Shown: positions 25,423-35,600 of the stretch, piece after piece
Position numbering within the stretch: the first letter of the stretch is position 1
Layout: every line of letters starts with the position of its first letter
Source of the DNA: Pseudomonadota bacterium
GTDB taxonomy: Bacteria > Desulfobacterota > Desulfobulbia > Desulfobulbales > Desulfocapsaceae
Assembly (NCBI GenBank): GCA_018817385.1
Contig: JAHIUA010000010.1
Location: 1-37,365, forward strand
DNA length: 37,365 bases
Reading direction: 5' to 3'
Notes under the pieces: model-generated
The model's database searches: none
Seen by the model: the letters and a program-made list of their open reading frames with translations, nothing else
What the model was told of the DNA's origin: nothing
Made by a program: the position numbers and the translations under genes

Positions 25423-27549
25423 CTATCCCTTCTGATTCTGCCTGCCTAAGAACCAGGATTTTGCCCCCTGCCAGAGCAGTGTTGCCGGGGAACGGCTGAC
25501 CCCTTTGGCCCGAACCACCGCCTGCTGCCCATCACGAAGCCCTGGCCGAATGGACTCCGGGATACCAATATCAATGGGAAACCGCGGTGAAAAGAGTTGG
25601 TAGCCAGACTCCTTGCCATCGCCTGTCGTCGCTCGCACATCAAAAGGTCCCCCAAAAGGGGCCGCAAAAGAAAAGTGAACAAGATTCGTCGATGCTGAAG
25701 GGGCCACCTTTTCTATCCGGCCAACAAATATGCCCTGCCCTGCTTCACTCATATCAACCTGGACATCTTCTCCCTCGCGGCCACGAAATGAGCTGATATC
25801 ATCTTGATCGACTGAGGCCACGAGGTGTTTATGACTCGGATTAACCACCAGAAACAATTCTTCTCCCTTGTTAATCCAGGTGCCGATTCGACTTTCCAAG
25901 CCTTTGCCGACTACCGTACCACTGCCTGGCGCCCGCAAAAGCAGAGATTCCTCATCGCTATCGACATTTCTCTTCTGCTCCACCAAAATAGCCTTGCGCT
26001 CCTCCAGCATCTGCAGTTCAGCATATCTTCCCTGCACATTGGCCGTACGCCGCTGGACCTCAAGGATGGCCAATTCCAGGGCCAATCCCCGGCCACTGCT
26101 TGCAAGTTCTTCATTGCCAAGTAAGACCAGCTCCTGGCCGGCCTGCACCTGCTCACCCTGTCTGACAAAAATCTTCTCCACAAACCCGGAAGCTCCTGCC
26201 CGGATGGAAAACTGCTCTTCAAAGAGAACCACAGCCGGTATGGTGATATTTTTCTGCCAGTTGATACCGAATAAGGCAAAGCCACCTATCAGAGCAACGA
26301 GGGAAACTCGGGTCAACAAATGGGAAAGAAATCGCGGATTCTCTTGGCGATAGGTTGGTATTTTGGCTCGAAAGGCAGCAAGCGGATTATAGATCCAGCT
26401 GAATGCAGCGACAAGAGTCAACAACATGCCCCAGCCACTGAAGAGCCGACTTGCCAGGTAAGCAAGGGAACAGAGGACCAGAATACGCCAGCAGTACACG
26501 GCTATACCATACAGTTTCACAAAAAGACTGTGCCCTTCGTTCTCTTCCTGTTCAGATATGCCCAGCCACCATTTCTTCCCGGCCTTGCGCACAGAATCGA
26601 GTCCGCGAAAATAGAGATTAGGAACAGAGACCAGGTCGGAAAAGACATAATAGCCGTCAAAACGCATAAGGGGATTGGCATTGAACAGGAGCGAACTGAC
26701 CCCGGCGACCAGAGCCGTGTTGTGGGCAATCATTCCGGCAGGAGTGCCGAAATGGGTCCCCCAATAAAGGATAGCCAGCCAGGCCACAAACAGTTCCATA
26801 TACATCCCAGCCAGGGCGACATGAATCCTCTGCCAGCGGGAAGGAAAACTCCAGGAGGAGGATGCATTCACGTAGGTCAGGGGGATAAAGAGTATGAAGA
26901 GCACCCCCATATCATAAACCCGGCCACCGTGTCGTCTACAGGCAAGGGCATGGGAGAGTTCATGCAGTAGTTTGAGACCAAGCCAGATCAAACTGAGAAT
27001 CATGAGATTGCTCGCCGAAAAAAAGCCCACCCCCTGATGAACAAATCTGGACCAGTTAACGAGGAGAACACCAAAGGCGGAGATGGCAAATAAGAGCCAG
27101 AGGGCAAGGAAATAGGGCCCGGCCAGCCAGCTGAGCCAGGGCATAAAACGGGAAAGCAGCGGATCAGGATTAAAAAGGGACAGACGGAAGGTTATCAGAT
27201 TGAGCCTGGCAAGCAGGCTCTTCTGGCTGGCCTGTTGGGCAGCGGCATCGAGTGCCTGCATGGTTTCAAGGGTCTGATTCTGCAGGAGCTGCTTGGTGGC
27301 AAGCCACTGCAGGATGGCAAGGGCTTCCTCCCGGGTGACCTCATCTCCTGTCGCCTCACCCTCTTCTTCTTCAGAGCTGAAAAGTAAGGCTTCTCCTCGA
27401 CTGAGACTACAGAGAAACCGATACTCCCTGAGGCCTATCTTAAAATAGGTATTACTCAGCGGATCTTCAATGATATAGGTATTCTCCTCACCATCGGCAA
27501 TGGGGGTGATACGGAGATCATCACGGAGTCTGGGCAGAGGCTGCGACAT
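25423..27549 (-). CDS. PqqD-like / M50 metalloprotease / HlyD fusion membrane protein
   Basis: A 708-residue multi-domain inner-membrane protein. Residues ~5-92 resemble a PqqD-type winged-helix peptide-binding domain. A polytopic M50 (site-2 protease-like) region follows at ~130-430 with zinc motif H196-E-L-S-H200 and the second metal motif NPLMRFDGYY (N292, D298). The C-terminus (~435-700) is a HlyD-type adaptor with a lipoyl-like half (SGFVEKIFVRQGEQVQAGQ) and a barrel. The zinc site is intact, so proteolytic activity is possible. It ends the secretion operon, 3 nt after the GAF/HlyD gene, with no strong Shine-Dalgarno, so it is probably translationally coupled. Proteins of this architecture are usually annotated as putative peptide zinc metalloproteases next to efflux adaptors. 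I infer that it forms part of the inner-membrane export platform. Confidence 0.88.
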   Translation of the reverse strand: MSQPLPRLRDDLRITPIADGEENTYIIEDPLSNTYFKIGLREYRFLCSLSRGEALLFSSEEEEGEATGDEVTREEALAILQWLATKQLLQNQTLETMQALDAAAQQASQKSLLARLNLITFRLSLFNPDPLLSRFMPWLSWLAGPYFLALWLLFAISAFGVLLVNWSRFVHQGVGFFSASNLMILSLIWLGLKLLHELSHALACRRHGGRVYDMGVLFILFIPLTYVNASSSWSFPSRWQRIHVALAGMYMELFVAWLAILYWGTHFGTPAGMIAHNTALVAGVSSLLFNANPLMRFDGYYVFSDLVSVPNLYFRGLDSVRKAGKKWWLGISEQEENEGHSLFVKLYGIAVYCWRILVLCSLAYLASRLFSGWGMLLTLVAAFSWIYNPLAAFRAKIPTYRQENPRFLSHLLTRVSLVALIGGFALFGINWQKNITIPAVVLFEEQFSIRAGASGFVEKIFVRQGEQVQAGQELVLLGNEELASSGRGLALELAILEVQRRTANVQGRYAELQMLEERKAILVEQKRNVDSDEESLLLRAPGSGTVVGKGLESRIGTWINKGEELFLVVNPSHKHLVASVDQDDISSFRGREGEDVQVDMSEAGQGIFVGRIEKVAPSASTNLVHFSFAAPFGGPFDVRATTGDGKESGYQLFSPRFPIDIGIPESIRPGLRDGQQAVVRAKGVSRSPATLLWQGAKSWFLGRQNQKG

Positions 27550-27552
27550 AGC

Positions 27553-29388
27553 TTAAAAGAGAGAAACAAGCAAGCGGCGCAGGGCATACCACGGTTTATG
27601 GAAATAGACCCAGGAAAGGCTCTTACGGCCACACCTTACAGCGGCCTGGCCCTGCATGCCGGGCTGGAGGATATTGTCTGCATTAGCAATCTCAAGTGAG
27701 GCAATAAAGACATTTTGTCCCTGCACCAGCTCTGATTTGGGTGTAATACGTTCAACCTTTCCCTGCCACTTCCGTTGCGGAAAGGCATTAAAACGAACCG
27801 TGACCTCCATCCCTTTCCTGACATAGGAGACATCGGCATCTGGGACAGCGAGCTCAAGGAGAACCGTATCCAGAGGCGCCACCTCAAAGAGGAGTTGTCC
27901 CTTGGCCACTGGCCCTCCCTCTGATCGCTTCAAATCACCACTTAAAACAATACCATTCACCGGGCTCTGTAAACTCAGCTGCTGTTCATGGCCCTTGAGC
28001 AGTTTGGCACGCTCCTGCAGGTGCTCATATTCAAGCAGGCTGATCTGTGCCGAGGCCACATTGCCGCTGACCAGATAATTATCACGCATCTTGAGCGCCT
28101 TGGCACTGTCGGCCGCGATGGAACGCAGCTCCATTGCTATTTCCCGACCATCAAGTAATGCCAACTCTTCACCCTGCTCCACCCGATCCCCAGGTGCGAC
28201 AAAGACCTTCTCCAGCAGGCCATCAAAATGAGTCACCACATACAGTACCTGCACCGGCGAGATCTGGCAGTCGGGATGGAGGACAAAATTCTTAGGGAAC
28301 AGGGCCAGCCCCAGCAGGAGAAGCAGCACCACTCCTGTCAGAACAGCTTTGTTCATCCGGAATATCCGACCAGCAACCTTCTCTGGCCCCTGAGGGCCTG
28401 CTGTCTCAAGAGCTGGCAAAATGAGACCAAGCAGAGGGGCAATCCGGATAATTTCAGTGAGCTGTTTTTCTCTACTCAACTCCTCGGTCCAGAGAAAAAT
28501 GAGGACAGTTACCCCCCGATCCCCGCCGGGCAGCGAAACAGCTGCCCCCTGGCGCATACCTGTGGCCAGTACCAGTTCTTTAACCAGCAAAGATTCCTCA
28601 TACCCCGTTCCATTTTTTGAGCCTGGCCAACCGATGGGCTGCTTCCTGCTCAAACATTCCTGCATCACTTTAATATGGAGACGAGAAGAACTGGTCCTGC
28701 TGTCAATTTTTACGACATCACTTATGGTTTGCAACTGTAACCTGCCTCCCCCCCGCCCGACACCTATGGCAAGCAGAGTACAAGCAGACCATTGCCGCAA
28801 AAATTCACTGAACTGCCGCTGGCTGGGTGCATCTTTGCCTTGGCAAAGGAAATGGAGCACGTCTGGCGAGTTATCCAGACTAAGTTGAGGGGAAGCGCTT
28901 TTCCCCTCAACCAGGGACAAAGCGGCAGCCATAAGTTGAAAAATGATCAGAAAGGGCTCTCGCGGATTCTCTCCGAGGAGGACGAGAACACTGAAACAGC
29001 AGGCTGGAGAATCTTCGTGAGCCAAAACAGGACAGGAAAAGATACGCGCAGCCGGCATCTGGACTAGAGAAACAATTGAGGCCTTTCCACTAGCCAAGGC
29101 CTGCCGGGCACCCTCTCTGCACTCGCCGAGAATATCCTCAGACAGGGAGGCAGCCTGCCGTGAGAGCAACTGGCCGGCTGGTGACAAGACACCAGCCCGC
29201 TCCATAAAGAAGACAGCGCCTGCAGCATTAACCAAGCCAACTGTTAGCTGCAACAGCCGGTTAATTTTCTCCTGTTTTTCTGATTTTCCGGCAAGGATCA
29301 GGACAACCTGCTCTGCCAGTCTGCCAGGGTCAGGAGGCTGAATTTCCAGGAGTTCCCGGGCTGGAACTGGAGAGATTTGCTTAATCAA
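27553..29388 (-). CDS. GAF-like / HlyD-type membrane adaptor protein
   Basis: A 611-residue protein. Two GAF-like regions (~26-165 and ~190-325) precede one transmembrane helix (~347-364, GVVLLLLLGLAL). A periplasmic HlyD-type adaptor follows (~375-595), with SPVNGIVLSGDLK in the lipoyl-like part and KWQGKVERITPKSEL in the barrel. GAF domains on the cytoplasmic side of an export adaptor suggest that ligand sensing or partner docking is tied to secretion. The only in-frame start near the N-terminus is TTG 29388, because TAA lies four codons upstream. No Shine-Dalgarno is visible, so expression may depend on reinitiation. GAF assignment is by general appearance and is less certain than the HlyD part. 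Confidence 0.78.
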   Translation of the reverse strand: MIKQISPVPARELLEIQPPDPGRLAEQVVLILAGKSEKQEKINRLLQLTVGLVNAAGAVFFMERAGVLSPAGQLLSRQAASLSEDILGECREGARQALASGKASIVSLVQMPAARIFSCPVLAHEDSPACCFSVLVLLGENPREPFLIIFQLMAAALSLVEGKSASPQLSLDNSPDVLHFLCQGKDAPSQRQFSEFLRQWSACTLLAIGVGRGGGRLQLQTISDVVKIDSRTSSSRLHIKVMQECLSRKQPIGWPGSKNGTGYEESLLVKELVLATGMRQGAAVSLPGGDRGVTVLIFLWTEELSREKQLTEIIRIAPLLGLILPALETAGPQGPEKVAGRIFRMNKAVLTGVVLLLLLGLALFPKNFVLHPDCQISPVQVLYVVTHFDGLLEKVFVAPGDRVEQGEELALLDGREIAMELRSIAADSAKALKMRDNYLVSGNVASAQISLLEYEHLQERAKLLKGHEQQLSLQSPVNGIVLSGDLKRSEGGPVAKGQLLFEVAPLDTVLLELAVPDADVSYVRKGMEVTVRFNAFPQRKWQGKVERITPKSELVQGQNVFIASLEIANADNILQPGMQGQAAVRCGRKSLSWVYFHKPWYALRRLLVSLF

Positions 29389-29470
29389 AACAATTTGTTA
29401 CAACTTACACATCAGAGAGTAAATAAAAAATAATCAATCGATGAAATCAGGTTGAGTATCTATCTTTCCA

Positions 29471-29773
29471 TTACTGCATCTTCGGCAGCTGGGCCTGGGC
29501 AGCCTCGGCCATTTTCTGTTTGGCCGCCGGCTGGGACAACACCTTGCTGAGGATGGCATGCAGCCGTCTGGCTCCCTCTTTACTCATGGCGATTCTCGTA
29601 TGCACCGGCAGTATGGTTTCACCACTTACTGGGTCAACCAAGGGACCTGAGGAAAAATTGACAGTAATATCCTCTTCCGAGGCATTGAGAATGAACTGCG
29701 ATGCATATAAGGCTGATGTTTCAGTATATCTGACCTTAACCTGCTGCTGTTTACTCTTGTTTTCCTGTGACAT
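29471..29773 (-). CDS. DUF3467-family small protein
   Basis: A 100-residue protein matching the pattern of DUF3467: YTETSALYASQFILNASEEDITVNF, cut here into YTETSALYAS and EEDITVNFSSG, followed by RIAMSKEGARRLHAIL. The family is small, soluble and of unknown biochemical function. The start at 29773 is chosen because AGGAG lies about 10 nt upstream and the conserved part follows. Extending to 29839 would add 22 residues overlapping the previous gene. The gene overlaps the end of the adaptor gene by 23 bp in another frame, so the two are co-transcribed and probably coupled. Its conserved placement inside an export locus suggests a cytoplasmic accessory or chaperone role, which is inference. Confidence 0.8.
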   Translation of the reverse strand: MSQENKSKQQQVKVRYTETSALYASQFILNASEEDITVNFSSGPLVDPVSGETILPVHTRIAMSKEGARRLHAILSKVLSQPAAKQKMAEAAQAQLPKMQ

Positions 29774-30590
29774 TATTCTGATTCTCCTGCTGCTGGGATG
29801 GGGTATATGTAACACGGCTGCCACTAACCAGTAAGCCATCCTGGTTTGGCAAGCGAAAACGGATAGCTACCGTACCACTCTGGGCCTCAATAACTGGCGA
29901 GATAAAATCTACCTCAGCCCGTACCTGTTTCCCTGCAACGACCAGCAAGGCACTTTCTCCAACCTGTATTGCCGGCAGAGAGGTAGAGCTGAGATGAAAA
30001 ACCGCAAGAAGCGGATCGAGCTGAACCAGGGTTAAAATCGATTCCTCTTCACTGGTACCAACAAGTTCAGCTTCCTGTTTGTATATCTTCAAGACCACGC
30101 CGTCAAGAGGGCTATACAATTTCTTTTCTTCTAACTGGGCAGCAATGACAGCCTGTTCCGCCTCTTTCAGTTTCCGGGATTCATAGGCATCAAGAAGCTG
30201 CGCCTCTGCCATGGCCAGATTTGTCCGCACCGTATCCAACTCCTGGGGCCTGGCATTGCCGCTTTGATGCAACTTTTCCAGAGCAGCAAGTTTTGACCGC
30301 CGGAGCGTGACAAGGGCCTGGGCCGAGTCGATGCTGCCATGAAAAGCGGCGGCCGTCTTTGCCAAATCAAGACGGGACTGCAACACCTGGCTATCAAACT
30401 CGGCCAAGAGTTGCCCGACCTGTACCCGCTCTCCGGCCTTAACATGGAGAACAGCGAGCCGATCACGATAGCTCGAACCCATATCCACGACCTGATTCGG
30501 CTCCAGAAATGTTTCAAAAATATCACCACTAAACCCACTTCCGGGAAACAAGAGGAAGGAGAGGAAGATGAGGACAAAAGGAATATTCAT
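29751..30590 (-). CDS. Short periplasmic adaptor (HlyD/RND membrane-fusion type)
   Basis: A 279-residue secreted adaptor. The signal peptide (IPFVLIFLSFLLFPGSGFSG, about residues 3-22) is followed by a lipoyl-like half (VLHVKAGERVQVGQLLAEFD), a short coiled-coil hairpin (~residues 75-155), the second half (LYSPLDGVVLKIYKQEAELV) and a barrel region ending near residue 260. It has no cytoplasmic or transmembrane domain beyond the signal peptide, so it probably sits in the periplasm and bridges the TolC-like channel to the membrane-anchored HlyD proteins. It begins 24 nt after the channel gene and overlaps the DUF3467 gene. It is shorter than usual adaptors (350-450), with a reduced C-terminal membrane-proximal domain. 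Confidence 0.88.
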   Translation of the reverse strand: MNIPFVLIFLSFLLFPGSGFSGDIFETFLEPNQVVDMGSSYRDRLAVLHVKAGERVQVGQLLAEFDSQVLQSRLDLAKTAAAFHGSIDSAQALVTLRRSKLAALEKLHQSGNARPQELDTVRTNLAMAEAQLLDAYESRKLKEAEQAVIAAQLEEKKLYSPLDGVVLKIYKQEAELVGTSEEESILTLVQLDPLLAVFHLSSTSLPAIQVGESALLVVAGKQVRAEVDFISPVIEAQSGTVAIRFRLPNQDGLLVSGSRVTYTPSQQQENQNNVTGKQE

Positions 30591-30614
30591 AAATACGACA
30601 GATCCTGAGAGCTG

Positions 30615-32447
30615 TTATTCAACTATACTGACTTCCCGGTTTATCTTGATGATGGGCAGTTCAGTCTCTTTATCTTCTTCACGGGTAAAAACAACATCGC
30701 TGTTACTGACCAATATTCCCGTGGCCCGGAACATATTATAGAGGGCCAGATTATAGGTCAATTCACTTTTGGCAAAAACCTCTTCGGACTTGGTGAGACG
30801 TTCACTGGCGTCCATTAAGCGATAGAGCATGTCACCATAGGGATCGCCCTGGGCCAACAGATAATCGATACGAGCCGTAATCTCTTTGATCTCTTCCTTG
30901 TCCGAATTCATGATCTGATAGCTCTGGATCATCGACTTGTAATATTTGTTCATTTCCCGATGAGAGACTTGGACCTCAAGGAGAACATTTTCTACGGTGA
31001 CGTCGAGCTGATGAAACATCTGCCGCATCTCTATCCTTTTACGGAGGTTTCTCGCTTCGGCACCGTTATTGCCAAGGGGATACTCAAAACGCAAGCCCAC
31101 AAGGTAACTGGGTCCTCCCTCATCAAACTGATCACTGTAGGCCGTTCCATACTCATAATCTCCCTCTATTCCCTTGACATAGGTATCAAAGAAAAAATCG
31201 AGATCCGGACGCATCTCATTTCGACTCATACTCTCACGTAACACTGCCGCCTGTATATGACGCACACTCTGGGCGATCTCCGGTCGATTACGAAGGGCTG
31301 TCTCAAGAACATTATCAAAAGAATTGGTCGGACACTGCATCACCGGGAGCTGTCTGGTCACCAGTTCCACACCATTTTCTGCCAGAAAAGCCGGGTCATT
31401 CACCAGGGCGCGAATTCGAGACTGGGCATTGCGCATGGCATACTCAGCCTGCATCGCCCCAAGTTCATGGCTTCCAACCAGTGATTTAGCCCGGGCGAGG
31501 AGACTGGGCGGCACATCCACCTCGGAGCGTCCCTGCATCTGGGTCAAAATTTCGTTTGTCCTTTCAGCAAGACGACGCTTCTGGAGAAAAAGAGTCCTCT
31601 CCAGATAGAGTCCCCAATAGGCACGAACCACTTCCAGGAGATGACTTTCCACCTGCCGCTGCAATTCATCCTGAGAGATGGAATGATCAAGCTGGGCAAG
31701 CTGAATCGGTGTTTCCTGATAACCGATACCAAAATTCTTCAGCAGCGGCTGGCGGATGGTAAGATGAGTTCCAGCCCGAGCCTGACCTTCCGGGTTAAAA
31801 TAGGTGGAGTTCGTATCCATATCGCCGATACGCTGCTTCAGCTCCACCTCTGTGCCGGTAATAAATTTCTTTTTCAGACCATACTCCAGACTTTTCGATC
31901 GCTCTTCATAGCGCAGCGGTCCGCCAGTTTTCAGATCATCTCCCACCGGTTCATTCAGATCAGCATACCGACCATCGGCAAAGACCCTTACATCAAAAGG
32001 ACCTTCCGCTTCCTGAATTGTTGTCTCACGAATGAGCGGCAGATCAGTAAAGACCTTGATCTGGGAGGAATACTCTATAGTCCTGGTGAAGAGAGAAGAG
32101 ACATCCTCCTCCATACCGGTCAGGCCGAGATTCACCTGCTTACTGACCTCTGTACGCCACCATGGTGAAAAATTTTCTACCCCTGATGTTAACTGTGGTA
32201 AATTGCTTGCCCCCTCAACAGAGTCGAATACCGAAACGTAACTGCGTTCCGCCTGATCAATCTTCTTCACCACCGGTTCATAACGTTGTAGAAGTTTTTC
32301 CCTGAACTCCTTGTATTCCTGCTCCAATTCATTGTCTGCCAGATCTTTTTGGGCGATGTTATCACCTGCATAAAGGAGAGAAGACAATCCACCTGCAATA
32401 AAGACAGTAACCGTAAATACACGAAATATTTTTTTCATTTTCTTCAT
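30615..32447 (-). CDS. TolC-like outer-membrane channel protein
   Basis: A 610-residue outer-membrane efflux protein. The signal peptide covers about residues 1-27 (ending LLYAG). Two long helical repeats carry the TolC-type pattern, with YWGLYLERTLFLQKRRLAE, shown here in part as LYLERTLFLQKRR, and the second-half equivalents near 470-560. Amphipathic strands such as GLRFEYPLGN correspond to the barrel segments. TolC-type trimers form the outer-membrane exit duct for type I secretion and efflux. The ~115 residues before the first helical repeat are extended and acidic relative to E. coli TolC. The start could be 32447 or the ATG at 32438. Before the MITE insertion this ATG lay 3 nt after the stop of the repeat-protein gene, so the two were originally coupled. 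Confidence 0.88.
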   Translation of the reverse strand: MKKMKKIFRVFTVTVFIAGGLSSLLYAGDNIAQKDLADNELEQEYKEFREKLLQRYEPVVKKIDQAERSYVSVFDSVEGASNLPQLTSGVENFSPWWRTEVSKQVNLGLTGMEEDVSSLFTRTIEYSSQIKVFTDLPLIRETTIQEAEGPFDVRVFADGRYADLNEPVGDDLKTGGPLRYEERSKSLEYGLKKKFITGTEVELKQRIGDMDTNSTYFNPEGQARAGTHLTIRQPLLKNFGIGYQETPIQLAQLDHSISQDELQRQVESHLLEVVRAYWGLYLERTLFLQKRRLAERTNEILTQMQGRSEVDVPPSLLARAKSLVGSHELGAMQAEYAMRNAQSRIRALVNDPAFLAENGVELVTRQLPVMQCPTNSFDNVLETALRNRPEIAQSVRHIQAAVLRESMSRNEMRPDLDFFFDTYVKGIEGDYEYGTAYSDQFDEGGPSYLVGLRFEYPLGNNGAEARNLRKRIEMRQMFHQLDVTVENVLLEVQVSHREMNKYYKSMIQSYQIMNSDKEEIKEITARIDYLLAQGDPYGDMLYRLMDASERLTKSEEVFAKSELTYNLALYNMFRATGILVSNSDVVFTREEDKETELPIIKINREVSIVE

Positions 32448-32462
32448 CTGTTAACGTTTAAG

Positions 32463-32614
32463 GTAACTATTCAGGTAATGCCCAATAATTGGCAAACAAC
32501 CGCTCTGTAACTGATTAGCAGTGCTTTATATTCGTCCATTGAGGACTTCGAAGCATACTCGTGCTATTCGAGAAGCCCTCAATGGACGAAGATGAAGTGC
32601 TGCTCAGTAGTTAC
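32463..32614 (-). mobile_element. MITE-like palindromic element, copy B, with 8-bp target duplication
   Basis: A 152-bp non-coding element with terminal inverted repeats GTAACTA(T/C)T at both ends. The flanking target duplication CGTTTAAG is perfect at 32455-32462 and 32615-32622. The core (32507-32614) folds into a long imperfect hairpin whose central arms share TCGTCCATTGAGG. It matches 3586-3734 in inverted orientation. It has no coding capacity, so movement would need a transposase in trans. The stop codon of the giant repeat-protein gene (32611-32613) now lies inside it, yet the encoded C-terminus is unchanged. The hairpin may now reduce read-through from the repeat-protein gene into the channel gene. 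Confidence 0.88.
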
Positions 32615-35600
32615 CGTTTAAGCTGAGCAGGATTGGTAGATGGGCTTAAAAATTCATAACCAGAAAACTCATTCCATCCAAGATTAAACAAGGTATTATG
32701 ACCGCTATGCACCGAGTCCCCGACAGTGGCCGCCTCATAGGCAGTTATGGACTGCAAATCAAAGCGGATAGTAGAAAAGACCATACCGCTAATAGCCGGA
32801 TTAAAATAAGAGCGCAGATTAAAAAGGCCAGGTGTGCTCTCATTATAGAGTGACGCAGTCTGACTGATCTCCATATGATGGGGCATATCATATAAGAGGG
32901 TTCCGGCAAAACCGGCCAGCCAGTTGCCACCGGTGTCAGCCATCACCGTCTGATACCCCACCTTATTGCCCATGGCATCATACAGCGTCAGAGAGATCGT
33001 CGTCCCGGGCTCGGCATGACCGGTATACACCGGTGTCACCGGAATCGGCGGCGGCATAAAGACCAGTTCCGGTTCCGGAACAAGAAAGATCTCATCATCA
33101 TCAACTGCACTGCGACTGAACTGATACATCAGGAGTACATCTCCTGGTACCGGCGGTCCGGATGGAGGAGTCAGCTCACCAGCAGGCGGAACGACAGGAG
33201 GAATCACAGGTGGATAGACATAGCCGAAATCCTGATCCAGATTATTTTCTCCAGGCCCAAGGATCAGCGTCGTCTCATTGTTTAACAGACCATCGGGATC
33301 AAAGACCTGTCCCAGACCGGAAGGCAGAGTGGTCGGGTCAATACTGATGCTATAGCTCCCGGCAGGCAGGTAATCAAAGAGATAGGTGCCACTGTCATCT
33401 GTGTCCATGGTGGCGCTATAATCCACCGAACCATCCCCATCAAAGTCTGCCGTGAGAGTCACTTTGACCCCGGCGATACCCGATTCTCCATCTTCCTGTA
33501 TCCCGTTGCGGTTGCTATCATACCAGACCGTATCACCGATGCTGCCGGTACCGCTATACCCGAAGTCCTGCTCGTTGTTGAGTTCACCTGCCCCAAGAGT
33601 AAGCACAGTGGTGTTGTCTCCAGTATCATCCGGGTCACCGGTCTGAATCATGCCACCGGGTAAGGTGGCCGGATCGACAACAATCGTATAGACGCCTGCC
33701 GGAAGATTGGTGAAACTATAGCTCCCGTCAGCAGCGGTGGTCACCGACAGGATGTCATCGGCCTGACCGTCATTATCCAGATCACCGATCAAGGTCACAG
33801 AAATACCACCAAGACCTGTTTCACCAGGATTCTCGCCCCCATCACCATTGGCATCATACCAGATGGTGTCACCAATGGTCCCGGTCCCGGTATAGCCAAA
33901 GTCCACACCAAAATTCGCCTCGTTCTCACCGATTGAAACCACTGCCGTGTCCCCTGTCGCCAGACCATCGAGGTCATAGGTCTGAACCATCCCCTGCGGC
34001 AGAGTGGCAGGATCAACAGTCAGCGTATACTCACCGGCCGGCAGGTGATCAAAGAGGTAGTTGCCGTTTCCATCTGTCACTACTGTCCGGGTATCGTCGA
34101 CCTGGCCATCTCCATCAAGGTCACCGACCAGAGTGACATTCACATTTCCAAGACCGGGTTCATTAGAATCCTGGATACCATTGGCGTTCATGTCATACCA
34201 GACAGTATCACCGATGGTGCCTGTCTGCTGATAGCCGAAATCAATGGTGTCAATGACCATGGAATTGCCGCTGCCCAAGATGACATCGGCGCTGTTATCC
34301 ATGGGCCCTTGCGGGTCACCAGTCTGAACTGTACCAGGAGGCAGAGTGGTATCATCGACGCTTATGGTGTAATTCCCCTCGGGCAGATGATCAAAGGTAT
34401 AGTGACCGTCTGCATCAGTGATTGTACTTATGCTGTCAGGCGTCCCATCATTGTTCAGGTCACCACTCAGGATAATGGTAATACCGGGTAACCCGCCTTC
34501 TCCACTATCCTCAATCCCATCACCATTGGCATCATTCCAGACGGTGTCACCAATGGAACCGATCCCGGTATACCCGAAGTCGACATCAAGGTTCAACTCC
34601 CTGTCTCCCAAGGTAACTTCCACAGAGTCTGCTGTGGTCGTGCCGTCCAGATCATAGGTCTGCTCCATACCGCCGGGCAGGTTACTGACAGAGATGGTGT
34701 AGTCACCGGCCACCAGTTGCTCAAAGAAATACTTGCCATTTTCATCTGTGATTACGGTCATTGGCCCGGAAGGACCGTCAAGGGTAACAGTCACGCCTGC
34801 CAAACCAAGCTCGCCTGTATCCTGAACACCGTCAGCATCGGCATCATACCAGATGGTATCACCAATGGTGCCTGTCTGCTGGTAACCGAAGTCAAGGTCA
34901 TTATTCGTCTCACCGGCAGCCAGTACTACGGTGGCAGTATGCTCTGTCCCTGTCCCGTCAAAATCATAGGTCGGGATAACCCCAGGCGGCAGGGTCGTAT
35001 CATCGACGGTGATGACATAGGTATCGACCGGAAGATTATCAAAATGATAGTTGCCGTCTGCATCAGTGGTTGTGGTAACCGTGTCCAGCGTCCCATCATT
35101 GTTGAGGTCTGCCGTCAAGGTAACGGTCACACCTGCAAACCCACCTTCACCTGGATCCTGAAGGCCATCGGTATCGGCATCGTTCCAGACGGTATCACCA
35201 ATACTGCCTGTACCGGTGTAGCCAAAATCCTGATTAAGGTTTGTAGCACCAAGAGCAAGGGTGAGGGTTGCACTATTATCATTGCCGCCATCCGGATCAG
35301 CTGTCTGGATCATCCCGTCGGGCAGATTACTGACACTGACAGTGTAGTCACCGGCTGGCAGTTGAGCGAAGAGGTAATGACCATTCGCATCAGTTGTTGT
35401 AATCATCGGTCCGTAAGGGCCGTCAAGAACCACCGTAACTCCGGCCAGACCAAGTTCATCCGCATCCTGGAGAGAGTCACCATCGGCATCATACCAGATG
35501 GTATTGCCAATGGTTCCCTGGCTGTTGTAGCCGAAGTCCACATCATTATTGACGGGATTAGTGTCCGTCAAGAGGACATCGGCCTGGTAAGGAGTAATAA

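Noticed and set aside
29774-29839. Longer DUF3467 start adding 22 residues
   Set aside because: The extension overlaps the adaptor gene and is unlike the family; the ATG at 29773 has AGGAG upstream.
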